A stretch of 64,000 bases of DNA, taken from Saprospiraceae bacterium (lineage in GTDB: Bacteria > Bacteroidota > Bacteroidia > Chitinophagales > Saprospiraceae). The translations under genes were made by a program, and so were the position numbers. Location of the stretch: contig JABSSL010000077.1 in NCBI GenBank assembly GCA_013214355.1, positions 62,001-126,000 of the forward strand. The letters are read 5' to 3'. Below the pieces are notes generated by a model. That model worked only from the letters and a program-made list of their open reading frames with translations, was not told the DNA's origin and searched no databases. Positions 1 through 9,107 of this stretch are shown one piece after another (position 1 is the stretch's first letter; every line of letters begins with the position of its first letter).

Positions 1-1047
1 AAAGCAAGCGATAAATTGATATTTGTAGATGCTTACACGACTTGGTGTGGCCCTTGTAAAACGATGGCGAAAGAGGTATTCACCGATTCCACCGTAGCGA
101 TTCTGTACAATGGCCATTTTATCAATACTCAGATCGATGCTGAACGGGGAGAGGGGACCACCTTTGCAAGGAAATATAGGATATTCGCGTATCCAAGTTT
201 GCTTTTTATCGATGGTAATGGAGAGGTGGTCCATCGGGCAACAGGTTTTCACAATGTCGAGGATTTTAAACTTCTCGGTGAAACTGCTATCAGCCCTGCT
301 GGAGGATTGCGTGAGTGGAATAGACGGTATAAGCAAGGTGAACGATCTCCTGAGTTCGAAAAAAAACTCATACTGGCTAAGTATGCTGCTATGGAGGAGG
401 ATTATTTGGAAATAGCTGAATCCTATATGCGAGGTCAGAAGGATTGGAGTTCCTTACCCAATATGCAATTGATTTTTACCTTGATTGATGATCCTAATTC
501 AAGTTGGTTCAATTATATGGTAGATCATCGAGCAGATTTTGATCTATTGTTTGGTCGAAAGGCTGTAGCAGCAAAGCTTCAGCATCTGTTCCTCAAAAAA
601 CCTTTGGGAGAATCCGGAGATCCGATGAAAGAAGTTGATCGATTCTACAGCAAGGTATATCCGGACTTAGCCCCCAAACTAACTGCTCATTTTAAAATGA
701 ACTATTATCGTACGCTAGGTCAGATGGATGAATTTGCTAAAGCTGCGGATCGATACCTTAGTACTTACGGTTCAACGGATGCTGACGAATTGAATAATAT
801 TGCTTGGACCTTTTTCGAATATGTTGACAACAGCGTTCTTTTGAAGAAGGCAGTGGCATGGGTAGAAAAATCTATAGAATTAGATCCTGGATACCATAAC
901 CTTGATACGCTAGCGCATCTACTTTATAAGTTGGGTAAACTATCTAAAGCCAAAAAGGTGGCTAAGCAAGCTATTTGGCTAGCTGCTGAAGAAGATATTA
1001 AACTTAGCAGTACAGAGGCATTGTTAGCTCAGATAAGGGATCGATAG
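1..1047 (+). CDS. Thioredoxin-fold protein with C-terminal TPR-like region (5' truncated by window)
   Basis: The reading frame is open from base 1, so the true start and probably a signal peptide lie upstream. A TTG at 16 could initiate but would begin inside the first strand of the thioredoxin fold. Residues 7-20 carry the fold's first strand and the active-site motif WCGPCK, and a cis-Pro-like segment (YPSLLF) follows around residue 64. This is the arrangement of thioredoxin-family redox proteins. The C-terminal half is helical, and its last 70 residues (NNIAWTFFEYV, then AVAWVEKSIELDPGY) look like tetratricopeptide repeats. In Bacteroidota such proteins usually act in the periplasm as thiol-disulfide reductases. 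Export is inferred, since the N-terminus is missing. The gene ends at a terminator shared with the convergent OmpA-like gene. Confidence 0.85.
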   Translation, partial: KASDKLIFVDAYTTWCGPCKTMAKEVFTDSTVAILYNGHFINTQIDAERGEGTTFARKYRIFAYPSLLFIDGNGEVVHRATGFHNVEDFKLLGETAISPAGGLREWNRRYKQGERSPEFEKKLILAKYAAMEEDYLEIAESYMRGQKDWSSLPNMQLIFTLIDDPNSSWFNYMVDHRADFDLLFGRKAVAAKLQHLFLKKPLGESGDPMKEVDRFYSKVYPDLAPKLTAHFKMNYYRTLGQMDEFAKAADRYLSTYGSTDADELNNIAWTFFEYVDNSVLLKKAVAWVEKSIELDPGYHNLDTLAHLLYKLGKLSKAKKVAKQAIWLAAEEDIKLSSTEALLAQIRDR

Positions 1048-1123
1048 ACGACTTCTAGAAAGTATATTGTTATATCTAGTTCTATTTATACATTCTATCG
1101 GGTATGTATATGGGGCGGCACAG

Positions 1124-1155
1124 AAAAAAACCTCCTTCGATCCGAAGGAGGTTTT
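1124..1155 (-). terminator. Rho-independent terminator between convergent genes
   Basis: A perfect 13-bp stem (1127-1139 with 1143-1155) closes a 3-nt loop. On the minus strand it is followed by seven T residues (1130-1124), so it suits the OmpA-like gene. The plus strand has a shorter T run and could also stop there. Confidence 0.85.
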
Positions 1156-1201
1156 GTATGTTCTTGAGTGTAAAGTGTAGTTTTCAAAAGTACATTTACT
1201 C

Positions 1202-1945
1202 CTATCGTATTCTTAGATTTAGTGGAATATCTAGTATTTGAGAAGTTAGTACTAAGTTTCTGACATCGTCTTCTTTGGTTGCTACGATGATTTCTACTCG
1301 TCGGTTAAATCTTCTACCTTCTGGAAGATCTTTTCCCCTCCTGTCCCGGTTCAGTGCAACAGGATTTCTTTCACCATATCCTTTGGTAATGATTCTATTA
1401 GGACTGATTCCCCTCTGAATCAGGTAATTCTTTGCTTGTTTAGCTCTTGACTTCGAAAGCATATCATTATATGGATGCGTACCCTTGGCATCAGTATGTC
1501 CGTTTAATTGGACTTCCATTTCTGGATTTTCTACTAGTATAGTACTGACATCCTTTAGTATTCGCTCGGATCTGTCTTTTATCTTGGATTTATTGAAATC
1601 AAAGTATATAGTCTCGATGGCGGGAGATTTTGGTGCACATACCTTTTTGCATAGAGCTCGAATCGCCTCGATGTCCACTACTTTGGCATGCTTAAATCCC
1701 TTATCTGCCACTTCGTTCTTTTTGACCTCTGCTTCATCTTCATCATTATAGCCTTTAATGTAGTATCGATATATATCCATCGCGTCAATATGCATGGCCA
1801 CATCACTTACACCGGCATCTTTGAAATAATCATCTCCAATGTTATGATCGTATACGGCTACTTGTATCCAATATTCAGCAGCATTTAAGAGCGTGTTTGT
1901 TTGTAGTCCCAGTACAAAAGTTAAGAGGAGTAGAAATTTTTTCAT
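1202..1945 (-). CDS. OmpA-family peptidoglycan-binding protein
   Basis: 247 residues with an N-terminal signal peptide (MKKFLLLLTFVLGL). A longer frame reaches back to 2074, but the ATG at 1945 puts the signal peptide at the N-terminus and is preferred. Residues 22-105 form an unassigned region rich in acidic and Tyr residues. Residues 110-235 are an OmpA C-terminal domain: IYFDFNKSKI, then NGHTDAKG, the LSKSRA helix and the RRFNRRVEI end, with the Asp and Arg that contact diaminopimelate. The likely role is anchoring the outer membrane to peptidoglycan. There is no N-terminal beta-barrel, so this is a periplasmic OmpA-like protein rather than a porin. It is transcribed alone from a long intergenic region. 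Confidence 0.85.
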   Translation of the reverse strand: MKKFLLLLTFVLGLQTNTLLNAAEYWIQVAVYDHNIGDDYFKDAGVSDVAMHIDAMDIYRYYIKGYNDEDEAEVKKNEVADKGFKHAKVVDIEAIRALCKKVCAPKSPAIETIYFDFNKSKIKDRSERILKDVSTILVENPEMEVQLNGHTDAKGTHPYNDMLSKSRAKQAKNYLIQRGISPNRIITKGYGERNPVALNRDRRGKDLPEGRRFNRRVEIIVATKEDDVRNLVLTSQILDIPLNLRIR

Positions 1946-2568
1946 GGGAAAACCTGTTTTGAATTTTAAAGTTTTGCAAAAAAAAGTTAGGCCCAAGGAA
2001 GAATGATTTCTCCAAGGAAAATACATACCGATCGACTTGTAAGTGATGTGAGCTATGCCTTTTTTACACAACACAATTGGCTAATAACTCTTGGGCATTG
2101 GAAATGTTAGTGAACGACTATCATGATTCTGCCTCTTTGAAAGAGGAGGATCATAGGGATGAATTTTTTACATTCTAATTGAAATGTAAGTGGATGACAT
2201 TATGATACACTCCAGGAAAAGAATAGTAGATAGCTACTTGGTATGAACCTCAAAGGTGTTAACTAAAATAGGGAGAAAATAAGTGGGAGGTTAGTGTTAC
2301 TTAGTGGAGGGGTGCAATCATTAAATATTGCACTGGTAAATATAATAACAATTTTAATATTCAAGTAAAAAAAGAGACTTTGTTTTCTAAATTCCTCATT
2401 TTACCCTAGTTGTGTCTTCTTTGTCCCGTATTTAGTTGAATAATTTCAACCCAGACTAATTCCAACCATCACTTTGAATTTCTTTTCGGGAGACCCTTAA
2501 CTATTTGTGTCTGAGAAGTGTTTCTTAATTTCCAATAGCTAGGTACCTATATATAAGGGCTAAAAAGA
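1946..2568. other. Long AT-rich intergenic region
   Basis: About 620 bp between divergent genes, with no convincing ORF. Two small hairpins are visible: CCTCT/AGAGG around 2132-2146, and TTACATT (2168-2174) with AATGTAA (2183-2189). It must hold the promoter of the OmpA-like gene, but I see no clear consensus match on the minus strand. Confidence 0.5.
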
Positions 2569-2576
2569 TAAATTTG
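2569..2576 (+). promoter_or_regulatory. Bacteroidota -7 promoter element for thiL
   Basis: TAAATTTG matches the TAnnTTTG consensus exactly, 56 bp before the thiL start. No TTG is found at the expected -33 spacing, so only the -7 half is supported. Confidence 0.5.
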
Positions 2577-2631
2577 CGGAATGAATAGGACCTAGCGAAG
2601 AGGTGTAGATTTTTCAACTAAAAATAAAAGC

Positions 2632-3675
2632 ATGGCGAATGCTTCAGATGGTTCAAAAAGAACTGATGTAAATACTTTAGGAGAGTTTGGGTTAATTGAC
2701 CATCTCACTTCTAGTTTTCAGCTTACGCAGTCTTCAAGTATCAAGGGGGTGGGAGATGATGGAGCTGTGATTGATAATGGAAATCTAATGACGGTGGTTT
2801 CTACAGATATGTTGGTCGAAGGGATACACTTTGATTTAATGTATAGTCCGCTAAAGCATTTAGGCTATAAATCGATCGTCGTTAACTTGTCCGATATTTA
2901 TGCGATGAATGCGGTGCCGAAACAGGTGACGGTTTCGATTGCATTATCTAATCGCTTCTCAGTGGAAGCATTGGAAGAATTGTACGATGGGATAAAGCGG
3001 GCTTGCGACTATTATCAGGTTGATTTGATAGGAGGAGATACCACTTCCTCGCCCAAGGGGCTCTATATCAGTGTGACCGCAATTGGGCAAGTTGAAAAAG
3101 ATCGGGTAGTATATCGAAACACGGCAAAGGTTGGGGATCTTATCTGTATTACTGGAAATGTGGGAGCCGCTTACTTAGGACTGCAATTGTTGGAAAGAGA
3201 AAAGCAATTGTATCTATCTAATCCAAGCATAAAGCCAGATTTGGAGGAGCAGGATTTCTTGGTGGGGCGGCAGCTCAAGCCAGAAGCTCGAAGAGATATG
3301 ATCGAAGTATTTCGGAAGAGTGAACTTCAACCAACGGCTATGATCGATGTATCGGATGGAGTAGCCTCAGAGATCTTCCACATCTGTAAGCAATCGAAAG
3401 TTGGGGCTTTTATTGAGGAGAGTGGGGTTCCTATTCATCCGGATGCACAAATGATGGCTTTGAAGTTTCAATTGGACCCAATTACTTGTGCGTTGAATGG
3501 GGGAGAGGATTATGAACTTATTTTTACTGTAGACCCAAAAGACCTGGATAAGGTTAAATACTTGCCGGATATTTATATTATGGGGGAGATTGTACCGGAG
3601 GCTGACGGGATTAAGTTACATACGAAAGGAGGAAACATACATGACTTGTCTGCCCAGGGGTGGAAACATTTCTGA
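2632..3675 (+). CDS. thiL: Thiamine-monophosphate kinase
   Basis: 347 residues, close to the usual ThiL length. ThiL phosphorylates thiamine monophosphate with ATP to give thiamine pyrophosphate, the last step of cofactor synthesis. The N-terminus has the family start (LGEFGLIDHLTSSF), then GVGDDGAVID, STDMLVEGIHFD and NLSDIYAMNA, the Asp-rich loops that bind magnesium and nucleotide in the PurM/ThiL fold. GGDTTSS, IDVSDGVASE and NGGEDYELIFT follow in the expected order. The ATG at 2632 lies just after a -7 element. The next gene (M28 peptidase) starts 42 bp downstream and may be co-transcribed. No other thi biosynthesis gene is adjacent; a YjbQ-type protein lies 14 kb away. Confidence 0.95.
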   Translation: MANASDGSKRTDVNTLGEFGLIDHLTSSFQLTQSSSIKGVGDDGAVIDNGNLMTVVSTDMLVEGIHFDLMYSPLKHLGYKSIVVNLSDIYAMNAVPKQVTVSIALSNRFSVEALEELYDGIKRACDYYQVDLIGGDTTSSPKGLYISVTAIGQVEKDRVVYRNTAKVGDLICITGNVGAAYLGLQLLEREKQLYLSNPSIKPDLEEQDFLVGRQLKPEARRDMIEVFRKSELQPTAMIDVSDGVASEIFHICKQSKVGAFIEESGVPIHPDAQMMALKFQLDPITCALNGGEDYELIFTVDPKDLDKVKYLPDIYIMGEIVPEADGIKLHTKGGNIHDLSAQGWKHF

Positions 3676-3716
3676 TTTCAAACATTATTGTCTAAGAAGG
3701 TAATAAAATACGGGAT

Positions 3717-4763
3717 ATGCAATCCAACAAGATTCTCTCTCTACTTTTTCTATCTGGCTTACTGTTATTGGTAGGGTGTAAGTCAGAAAACAGTGCAACA
3801 ACATCAACTCCAAGTACAGCTACAACTACCCCGCCTGCTACTGAACCGCTTAAGGTAAGCTTTAACCGGGACTCTGCTTATGCATATGTCGCTAAGCAGG
3901 TTGCGTTTGGGCCGCGTGTGTTAGGCTCCGAAGGGCATAAGGCCTGTAAGGATTGGTTTGTAGAACAATTCACTGCGTTTGGAGCTACAGTTATAGAACA
4001 AGATTTTGAGGCGAAGGTGTATACTGGGCAGGTAATGAAAGCTACAAATATTATCGCACAGTACAATCCTGCTAATACCGATAGGATTCTCTTGGCTGCC
4101 CATTGGGATACTCGTCATATTGCAGATTCTCCACTGAGTACAGAACGCAAGAACGAACCCATCTTAGGTGCAGATGATGGAGGTAGCGGTGTTGGGGTGC
4201 TCTTGGAACTAGCTCGGCAACTGCAAAATATGGACCTGCAATTAGGAGTAGATCTTGTGTTGTTTGATGCTGAAGATTATGGAGAAAGCAAGGATGATAT
4301 TGCGGATGAGGCAGAAGGAACCAAAAACCGGAATACTTGGGCTCTAGGCTCACAACATTGGTCCAATAATTTACACCAGGCCGGTTATAAACCACGCTAT
4401 GGAATCTTGCTGGATATGGTTGGTGCCAGAAATGCTCGTTTCCCCAGGGAACAATACTCTACCTATTTCGCTGCACCAGTAGTGGATAAGGTATGGGCTT
4501 TGGCCAGTAAACTTGGGTACAGTAATTACTTCCATAATGCAGAAGGCGGAGGGATTACGGATGACCATTATTTTGTAAATACAATTGCTCAAATTCCTAT
4601 GATCGATATTATCAATTTGCCGATTGATTCTGAAAATAAAGGGTTTGGTAGTCACTGGCATACTCAAAACGATAATATGGATGTAATCAATAAACGTACT
4701 TTAAAAGCAGTAGGTCAAGTCTTGTTGGAGCTGTTGATTAAGGAGGACGCCGGGCAGCTATAG
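3717..4763 (+). CDS. M28-family zinc hydrolase lipoprotein, glutaminyl-cyclase-like
   Basis: 348 residues. A lipoprotein signal peptide ends in LVGC (Cys21), followed by a Ser/Thr/Pro linker. The M28 fold follows, with zinc-ligand motifs AAHWDTR (His129, Asp131), ILGADDGGSGVG (Asp153/154), FDAEDYGE (Glu186) and a late GSHWHTQNDN His. The HWDTR/DAED pattern and the spacing resemble the glutaminyl-peptide cyclotransferase branch of M28, which makes N-terminal pyroglutamate, more than true aminopeptidases. Many T9SS-secreting Bacteroidota process exported proteins with such enzymes. The assignment as cyclase rather than peptidase is inference. It lies directly after thiL and is followed by a strong terminator. 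Confidence 0.8.
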   Translation: MQSNKILSLLFLSGLLLLVGCKSENSATTSTPSTATTTPPATEPLKVSFNRDSAYAYVAKQVAFGPRVLGSEGHKACKDWFVEQFTAFGATVIEQDFEAKVYTGQVMKATNIIAQYNPANTDRILLAAHWDTRHIADSPLSTERKNEPILGADDGGSGVGVLLELARQLQNMDLQLGVDLVLFDAEDYGESKDDIADEAEGTKNRNTWALGSQHWSNNLHQAGYKPRYGILLDMVGARNARFPREQYSTYFAAPVVDKVWALASKLGYSNYFHNAEGGGITDDHYFVNTIAQIPMIDIINLPIDSENKGFGSHWHTQNDNMDVINKRTLKAVGQVLLELLIKEDAGQL

Positions 4764-4791
4764 TTTTGACAGATTACTTGCTAAACCGAGT

Positions 4792-4841
4792 AAACGGGCT
4801 AGTGGTTAAGGAGACAAATCCCACCACTAGCCCGTTTTTTT
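4792..4841 (+). terminator. Rho-independent terminator after M28 gene
   Basis: A 15-bp stem (4792-4806 with 4823-4837) with a 16-nt loop runs straight into a T tract that ends at 4841. Confidence 0.9.
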
Positions 4842-4885
4842 ATGAATGAACCTCTTCTCTCTTTAATGGTTATGTTAACAATGAT

Positions 4886-7183
4886 GTGAATAGCATACTA
4901 TTTATGAGAGATATTCGAGTAGTAATAATTGCAGTTTTCGCGCTCTTGGCCATTGCTAGCGCATTCTTTCTAACACGCCTTCGGTTTACCTTTGATTTTG
5001 AGCAGTTCTTTCCAAGGGGAGATAAAGATTTGGAAATCTTCCGGGAGTTTATTGCTTCTTTCGAAACGGATGACAACTTCTTATTGGTTGCCGTACGGAA
5101 GGAGGATGGAGCCTTTGAACAAACGTTTCTAGAGCAGTTTCACGATTTTAGTTTGGAGGCTCGAAAGCTACCGCACGTACAGGAAAGCCAAGCACTTACC
5201 CAAATTGGGTATCCCCTGAAAACACCTTTCGGTTTCACCACCATTCCCGCTATACATATTGATGATCCCTCGCGATACGATGAAGAAAGAGAACGCATTC
5301 TGAGAGACGACCGCTTTGTCAATAACTTAATTTCGGAGGATGGCAAGACCTTGGTTGTACTGCTGAAGACTGTCAACAGTATAGACTTAGATCAAGCTCG
5401 CACTTTGATGGAGGGTTTAGATGAGCTGATAGCCGGATACAATTTTGAGGAATACCACTACCTCGGGCGCGCCTACTTCCAAACGGAGTTAGTGGCGATG
5501 CAAAAGCGAGAAATTATGGTATCGGCAGGGGTGGCAGGAGTGCTGGTGAGTTTGATAATGTTTTGGATCTTTCGGAGAACGTGGGGTATTGTTATCGCCC
5601 TGGTCTCGATTGGATTGGGTATGTTACTTTTTATGGGCTTGCTGGGAGCTACTGGTCGGCCTTTGAATGCGATGGCTGCTCTCTACCCTGTGCTAATGAT
5701 TATCGTGGGTACTTCGGATGTCATTCACATCATGTCCAAATACATTGATGAGTTGCGTAAAGGGAAAGGGCAATCGGAAGCCATTCAGATAACCATCAAG
5801 GAAATTGGGCTAGCTACCCTATTAACTTCCATTACTACAGCTATCGGTTTTGCAACGCTCTTGACTAGCCGGGTTGATCCGATCCGAGATTTTGGCTTGA
5901 ATGCGGCGGCAGGCGTGATTGTGGCTTACATAACTGTGATTTTCTTCACCACGGCCCTACTGTCTTACTTTAAGGCAGATCAGTTAATGAAAATTGGAAA
6001 AAGCATTGCCTTCTGGGAAAATTCAATGCTGAGTAGTTATCGCTTAACGCTCTCCAAAGGTACTGCTATTAAGTGGGGGGCTCTATTTATGTTGATCATC
6101 TGTGGGATCGGGATCAGTAGGATCACGACCAATTATGGAATTATCGACAACTTGCCAAGAGGGGAGAAAATCACGGAGGATTTTACCTTTTTTGAAAAAG
6201 AGCTAACGGGATTCCGGCCTATGGAGTTAGCCGTTTATACGCAAGGAGACTACCAAGTGGATGATTATGCTGTTATTCGAGAAATGGATAAAATCGAAGG
6301 CTATCTAAGACAGTTTCCAAGCTTACAAGCAATTGGTTCCATTACTACGCTTTATAAGTCCATCAACCAAGCCTTTAATAATAATCGAGAGGATGCTTTC
6401 GTAGTAACTGAAAATGAACGCCAGTTCGAAAGATATCGTCGTTTGACTGGGCAACTACCGAAATTTGATCCGAATGTTTTGGTAAGTAAAGATGGTACCA
6501 AAGCCCGGATTACTTCTCGAATTAAAGATGTAGGAGCAGATACTATTAAAGCCATGGGCTTACGCATCGATAACTGGATTGCAAAAAATATAGATAGCGA
6601 TGTGGTCAAAGTGAATCGTACGGGAACGGGGGTGATTATCGACAAGAATGCGGAATACATCAGGAGAAGTCTTTTACAGGGGTTGGGTATTGCCGTACTG
6701 ATTGTCAGTGTACTGATGGCCCTTTTATTTCAGAACTGGAGAATCCTTATTATCGCCTTAGTCCCCAATATTTTCCCGCTATTACTGGCAGGAGCATTGA
6801 TCGGATACCTAGGGATTGAGTTAGAGGCGGGCGTGTCGATTGTATTTGCTGTGATTTTTGGTATTGCCGTGGATGATACGATCCATTTTCTGAGTAAGTA
6901 CAAGCTAGCTTTGAACAAAGGTATGGAGCGGGAAGAGGCGATTAAGATCACTTTTGTAGAAACTGGAAAAGCTATTGTGCTGACCTCTATTATTCTGTTC
7001 TTTGGTTTCTTGGTAATGCTGTTTTCTATACACCCACCTAGCGTAGTGGTAGGTCTACTAATTAGCCTTACCTTACTGAGTGCCTTAGTTAGTGATCTAC
7101 TACTGATTCCTGTAATGATAAGATGGATGCAGCCAGCCCAGCAAGAAGCAATTCAGAAGGGAGAGAAAATGGTTACCGGATAA
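4886..7183 (+). CDS. RND/MMPL-type transporter
   Basis: 765 residues, with the duplicated RND superfamily layout: one transmembrane helix (about 7-27), a large soluble loop (30-205), five to six helices (208-365), a second soluble loop (400-590) and a second helix bundle (595-750). The signature MIIVGTSDVIHIMSKY in the first half is echoed by VFGIAVDDTIHFLSKY in the second; the Asp residues of these helices carry protons in the family. Members export lipids, hopanoids or hydrophobic compounds across the inner membrane. The substrate is not deducible and no adaptor or outer-membrane factor is adjacent. The longest frame starts at a GTG at 4886; an ATG at 4904 is an equally credible start, directly before the first helix. 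Confidence 0.85.
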   Translation: MNSILFMRDIRVVIIAVFALLAIASAFFLTRLRFTFDFEQFFPRGDKDLEIFREFIASFETDDNFLLVAVRKEDGAFEQTFLEQFHDFSLEARKLPHVQESQALTQIGYPLKTPFGFTTIPAIHIDDPSRYDEERERILRDDRFVNNLISEDGKTLVVLLKTVNSIDLDQARTLMEGLDELIAGYNFEEYHYLGRAYFQTELVAMQKREIMVSAGVAGVLVSLIMFWIFRRTWGIVIALVSIGLGMLLFMGLLGATGRPLNAMAALYPVLMIIVGTSDVIHIMSKYIDELRKGKGQSEAIQITIKEIGLATLLTSITTAIGFATLLTSRVDPIRDFGLNAAAGVIVAYITVIFFTTALLSYFKADQLMKIGKSIAFWENSMLSSYRLTLSKGTAIKWGALFMLIICGIGISRITTNYGIIDNLPRGEKITEDFTFFEKELTGFRPMELAVYTQGDYQVDDYAVIREMDKIEGYLRQFPSLQAIGSITTLYKSINQAFNNNREDAFVVTENERQFERYRRLTGQLPKFDPNVLVSKDGTKARITSRIKDVGADTIKAMGLRIDNWIAKNIDSDVVKVNRTGTGVIIDKNAEYIRRSLLQGLGIAVLIVSVLMALLFQNWRILIIALVPNIFPLLLAGALIGYLGIELEAGVSIVFAVIFGIAVDDTIHFLSKYKLALNKGMEREEAIKITFVETGKAIVLTSIILFFGFLVMLFSIHPPSVVVGLLISLTLLSALVSDLLLIPVMIRWMQPAQQEAIQKGEKMVTG

Positions 7184-7198
7184 GGATAGAAGATCTGA

Positions 7199-7357
7199 CT
7201 AGATACTTCTAAATGCCAATACCAAGTAAGTCAAAAAGAATGGAAGAGGTACCCAACACCACTCAGGAATAAACATCAAACAAGCAACGATCGCTAAGAA
7301 AGAGATGAATGTGTAAATCCAGTATAGTCTAGTTGAGTCTTGGCTTTCTGTACTCAT
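7199..7357 (-). CDS. Small two-helix membrane protein
   Basis: A 52-residue ORF beginning MSTESQDSTRLYW and ending LVLAFRSI. It has a short polar N-terminus and two hydrophobic stretches (about 12-29 and 35-48) separated by PEWCW, so it should be a small inner-membrane protein. A consensus -7 element lies just upstream with a very short leader. It sits between the RND gene and the FG-GAP gene and is transcribed away from the latter's direction of origin. I do not recognise the family. It is easily missed because it is shorter than common ORF cut-offs. Confidence 0.6.
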   Translation of the reverse strand: MSTESQDSTRLYWIYTFISFLAIVACLMFIPEWCWVPLPFFLTYLVLAFRSI

Positions 7358-7374
7358 GATTATCAATTTTGCGG

Positions 7375-7382
7375 CAAATCTA
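7375..7382 (-). promoter_or_regulatory. -7 promoter element for small membrane protein
   Basis: On the minus strand TAGATTTG matches TAnnTTTG exactly, 17 bp before the ATG at 7357. No good -33 TTG is visible at 19 bp. Confidence 0.45.
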
Positions 7383-7456
7383 ATAAATTCATGGTTTAAC
7401 CCTTAGATTCTAATGTAATTTTTGTGTCTTTATCTAGAACCTCTTATAGGCTTTGC

Positions 7457-8938
7457 CTAATCTTCCAACACATGTAGCTGCTGATCTGTTTTCTGATTGC
7501 GAAGAATAGTTTTTTTGCCACTAGGCCAAAGTACTTTTATTTTCTTGATCCGCTTTTCTGAGCCCACCCCAAAATGGGCAATTAGGCTATTTTGTCCACA
7601 ATAACCACTTTGGGTGTTGATATACCGCATTTGCCATTTGCCCCTTTTGGTAAGCACTCGAATGGTAGCACCCACTGCTGAACGATTTGAAACGGTACCC
7701 TCTAATTTAATCTTCAACCAGTGATTGTCATTGCCATTGTTTAGATAAAGATCATTGGCAGGTTGTACTTGGTTTTTTCCATTTTGACAGTTGGCTATTG
7801 CTAGATCAAGGAAGCCATCATTGTTGATATCACCCCAAGCCAGGCCAAAGGAGCAATAGCTAGACATATCAGGAAGAGCAGAAGCTATCTTTGTAAAGTT
7901 CCCCTTTCCATCATTTTGGTATAGCCAGTTCTCAAGTTTTGACTTACAAAAGCCATTGGCCACGATCAAATCTAAATCTCCGTCGTTATCGAAGTCACCA
8001 AAAGCTGAGCCATAGGAACAGCCTCCATCCTTACTTAGACCACTATTGGCGTTCAGACTTAAATTTCCTTTACCATCATTGAGTAACAGCTGATTGTCAA
8101 TTTCCTGATAATAGCCCGCATTGGCAAGAAAAAGGTCAAGGTCACCATCATTATCGACATCCCCCCAACTAGCACTCATACTACCTGTTGGTAATTCATT
8201 CCATATGGCACTTTGTTCCGAAAGGAAAAAAGGAGCCTTACCTGTATTTAGGTAAAGCTCGTTAGGTGATTTCCCTTCGTTAGTAATAAATAAATCACTC
8301 TTTCCATCTTTATTGATATCGATCCAATTGACGGATCGAGATAGAGTATTGGATTGGTTGGCGGGTGTTGTTGTAGACTTGAAACTTTTGCCATTCTGAT
8401 TTAGAAAAAGTTGGTTTTGCTTAGGCTTGCCTTCACTATTGGTCAGGAAAAGGTCTAACCAGCCATCATTGTTTACATCCCCCCAACTGGCCGTTTCGGA
8501 ATAGGTACCATTAGTGGTTAGAACAGAATCTTTGTCCAGGAGGAAGGAGCCATTGCCCTCATTGCGATAGAAGTAATTCTGCTGGCCATACCAAGTGACC
8601 ACATAGGCATCCAAATCTCCATCATTATCTATATCGGCAAATGTGGCTCCATCCGACTTGGCTCCATCCGTTACGATAGGATCATCTGTGAGTGAGGTAA
8701 AGGTCCCATCGCCCTGATTGATGTATAAGAAATTATGCTGCCCACTGCTGGGGCCATTAGAAATAAAGAGGTCTTCCCAGCCGTCATTATTCACATCAAC
8801 GAAGTTCACGCTTCTGCTGTCGGATGGCTGTTCAACAAGTGGTCCCTGTATAACTTTTGTAAATTGAGATTGCGTCCAGCTCTTTGTGACGGCAAGTGAT
8901 AATATAACCAGCAATATCTTCTGATAGATTGAGTTCAT
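7457..8938 (-). CDS. FG-GAP/VCBS repeat protein with ASPIC/UnbV domain
   Basis: About 493 residues from the ATG at 8938, which gives a normal signal peptide (MNSIYQKILLVILSLAVTKS). An upstream ATG at 8974 would add 12 residues. The body holds at least six FG-GAP/VCBS repeats with the calcium-loop signature DxNxDGxxDL (for example DVNNDGWEDLFISN and DIDNDGDLDAYV), which form a beta-propeller. The C-terminus matches the ASPIC/UnbV (CRTAC1-like) domain: NHWLKIKLEGTVSNRSAVGA, then a conserved GYCGQNS, LIAHFGVG and KVLWPSGKK. Such proteins are exported in Bacteroidota and are thought to act in adhesion or carbohydrate contact. No T9SS sorting domain is present. Confidence 0.85.
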   Translation of the reverse strand: MNSIYQKILLVILSLAVTKSWTQSQFTKVIQGPLVEQPSDSRSVNFVDVNNDGWEDLFISNGPSSGQHNFLYINQGDGTFTSLTDDPIVTDGAKSDGATFADIDNDGDLDAYVVTWYGQQNYFYRNEGNGSFLLDKDSVLTTNGTYSETASWGDVNNDGWLDLFLTNSEGKPKQNQLFLNQNGKSFKSTTTPANQSNTLSRSVNWIDINKDGKSDLFITNEGKSPNELYLNTGKAPFFLSEQSAIWNELPTGSMSASWGDVDNDGDLDLFLANAGYYQEIDNQLLLNDGKGNLSLNANSGLSKDGGCSYGSAFGDFDNDGDLDLIVANGFCKSKLENWLYQNDGKGNFTKIASALPDMSSYCSFGLAWGDINNDGFLDLAIANCQNGKNQVQPANDLYLNNGNDNHWLKIKLEGTVSNRSAVGATIRVLTKRGKWQMRYINTQSGYCGQNSLIAHFGVGSEKRIKKIKVLWPSGKKTILRNQKTDQQLHVLED

Positions 8939-9107
8939 GAAAGCAAGATAGAATGGATTAGGAAGTGATTTCATAAAAGTGTAGGTAGGTTGAAAAACGG
9001 TGTTTCAACACCTTTCTCTTACCTATTAGTGGAGCAAATAGCCATTAATAGGGAGAAAACGGTCATTTGGACATTCAAATTTCTCCTTTCTACATCCTTG
9101 TAGCTAC

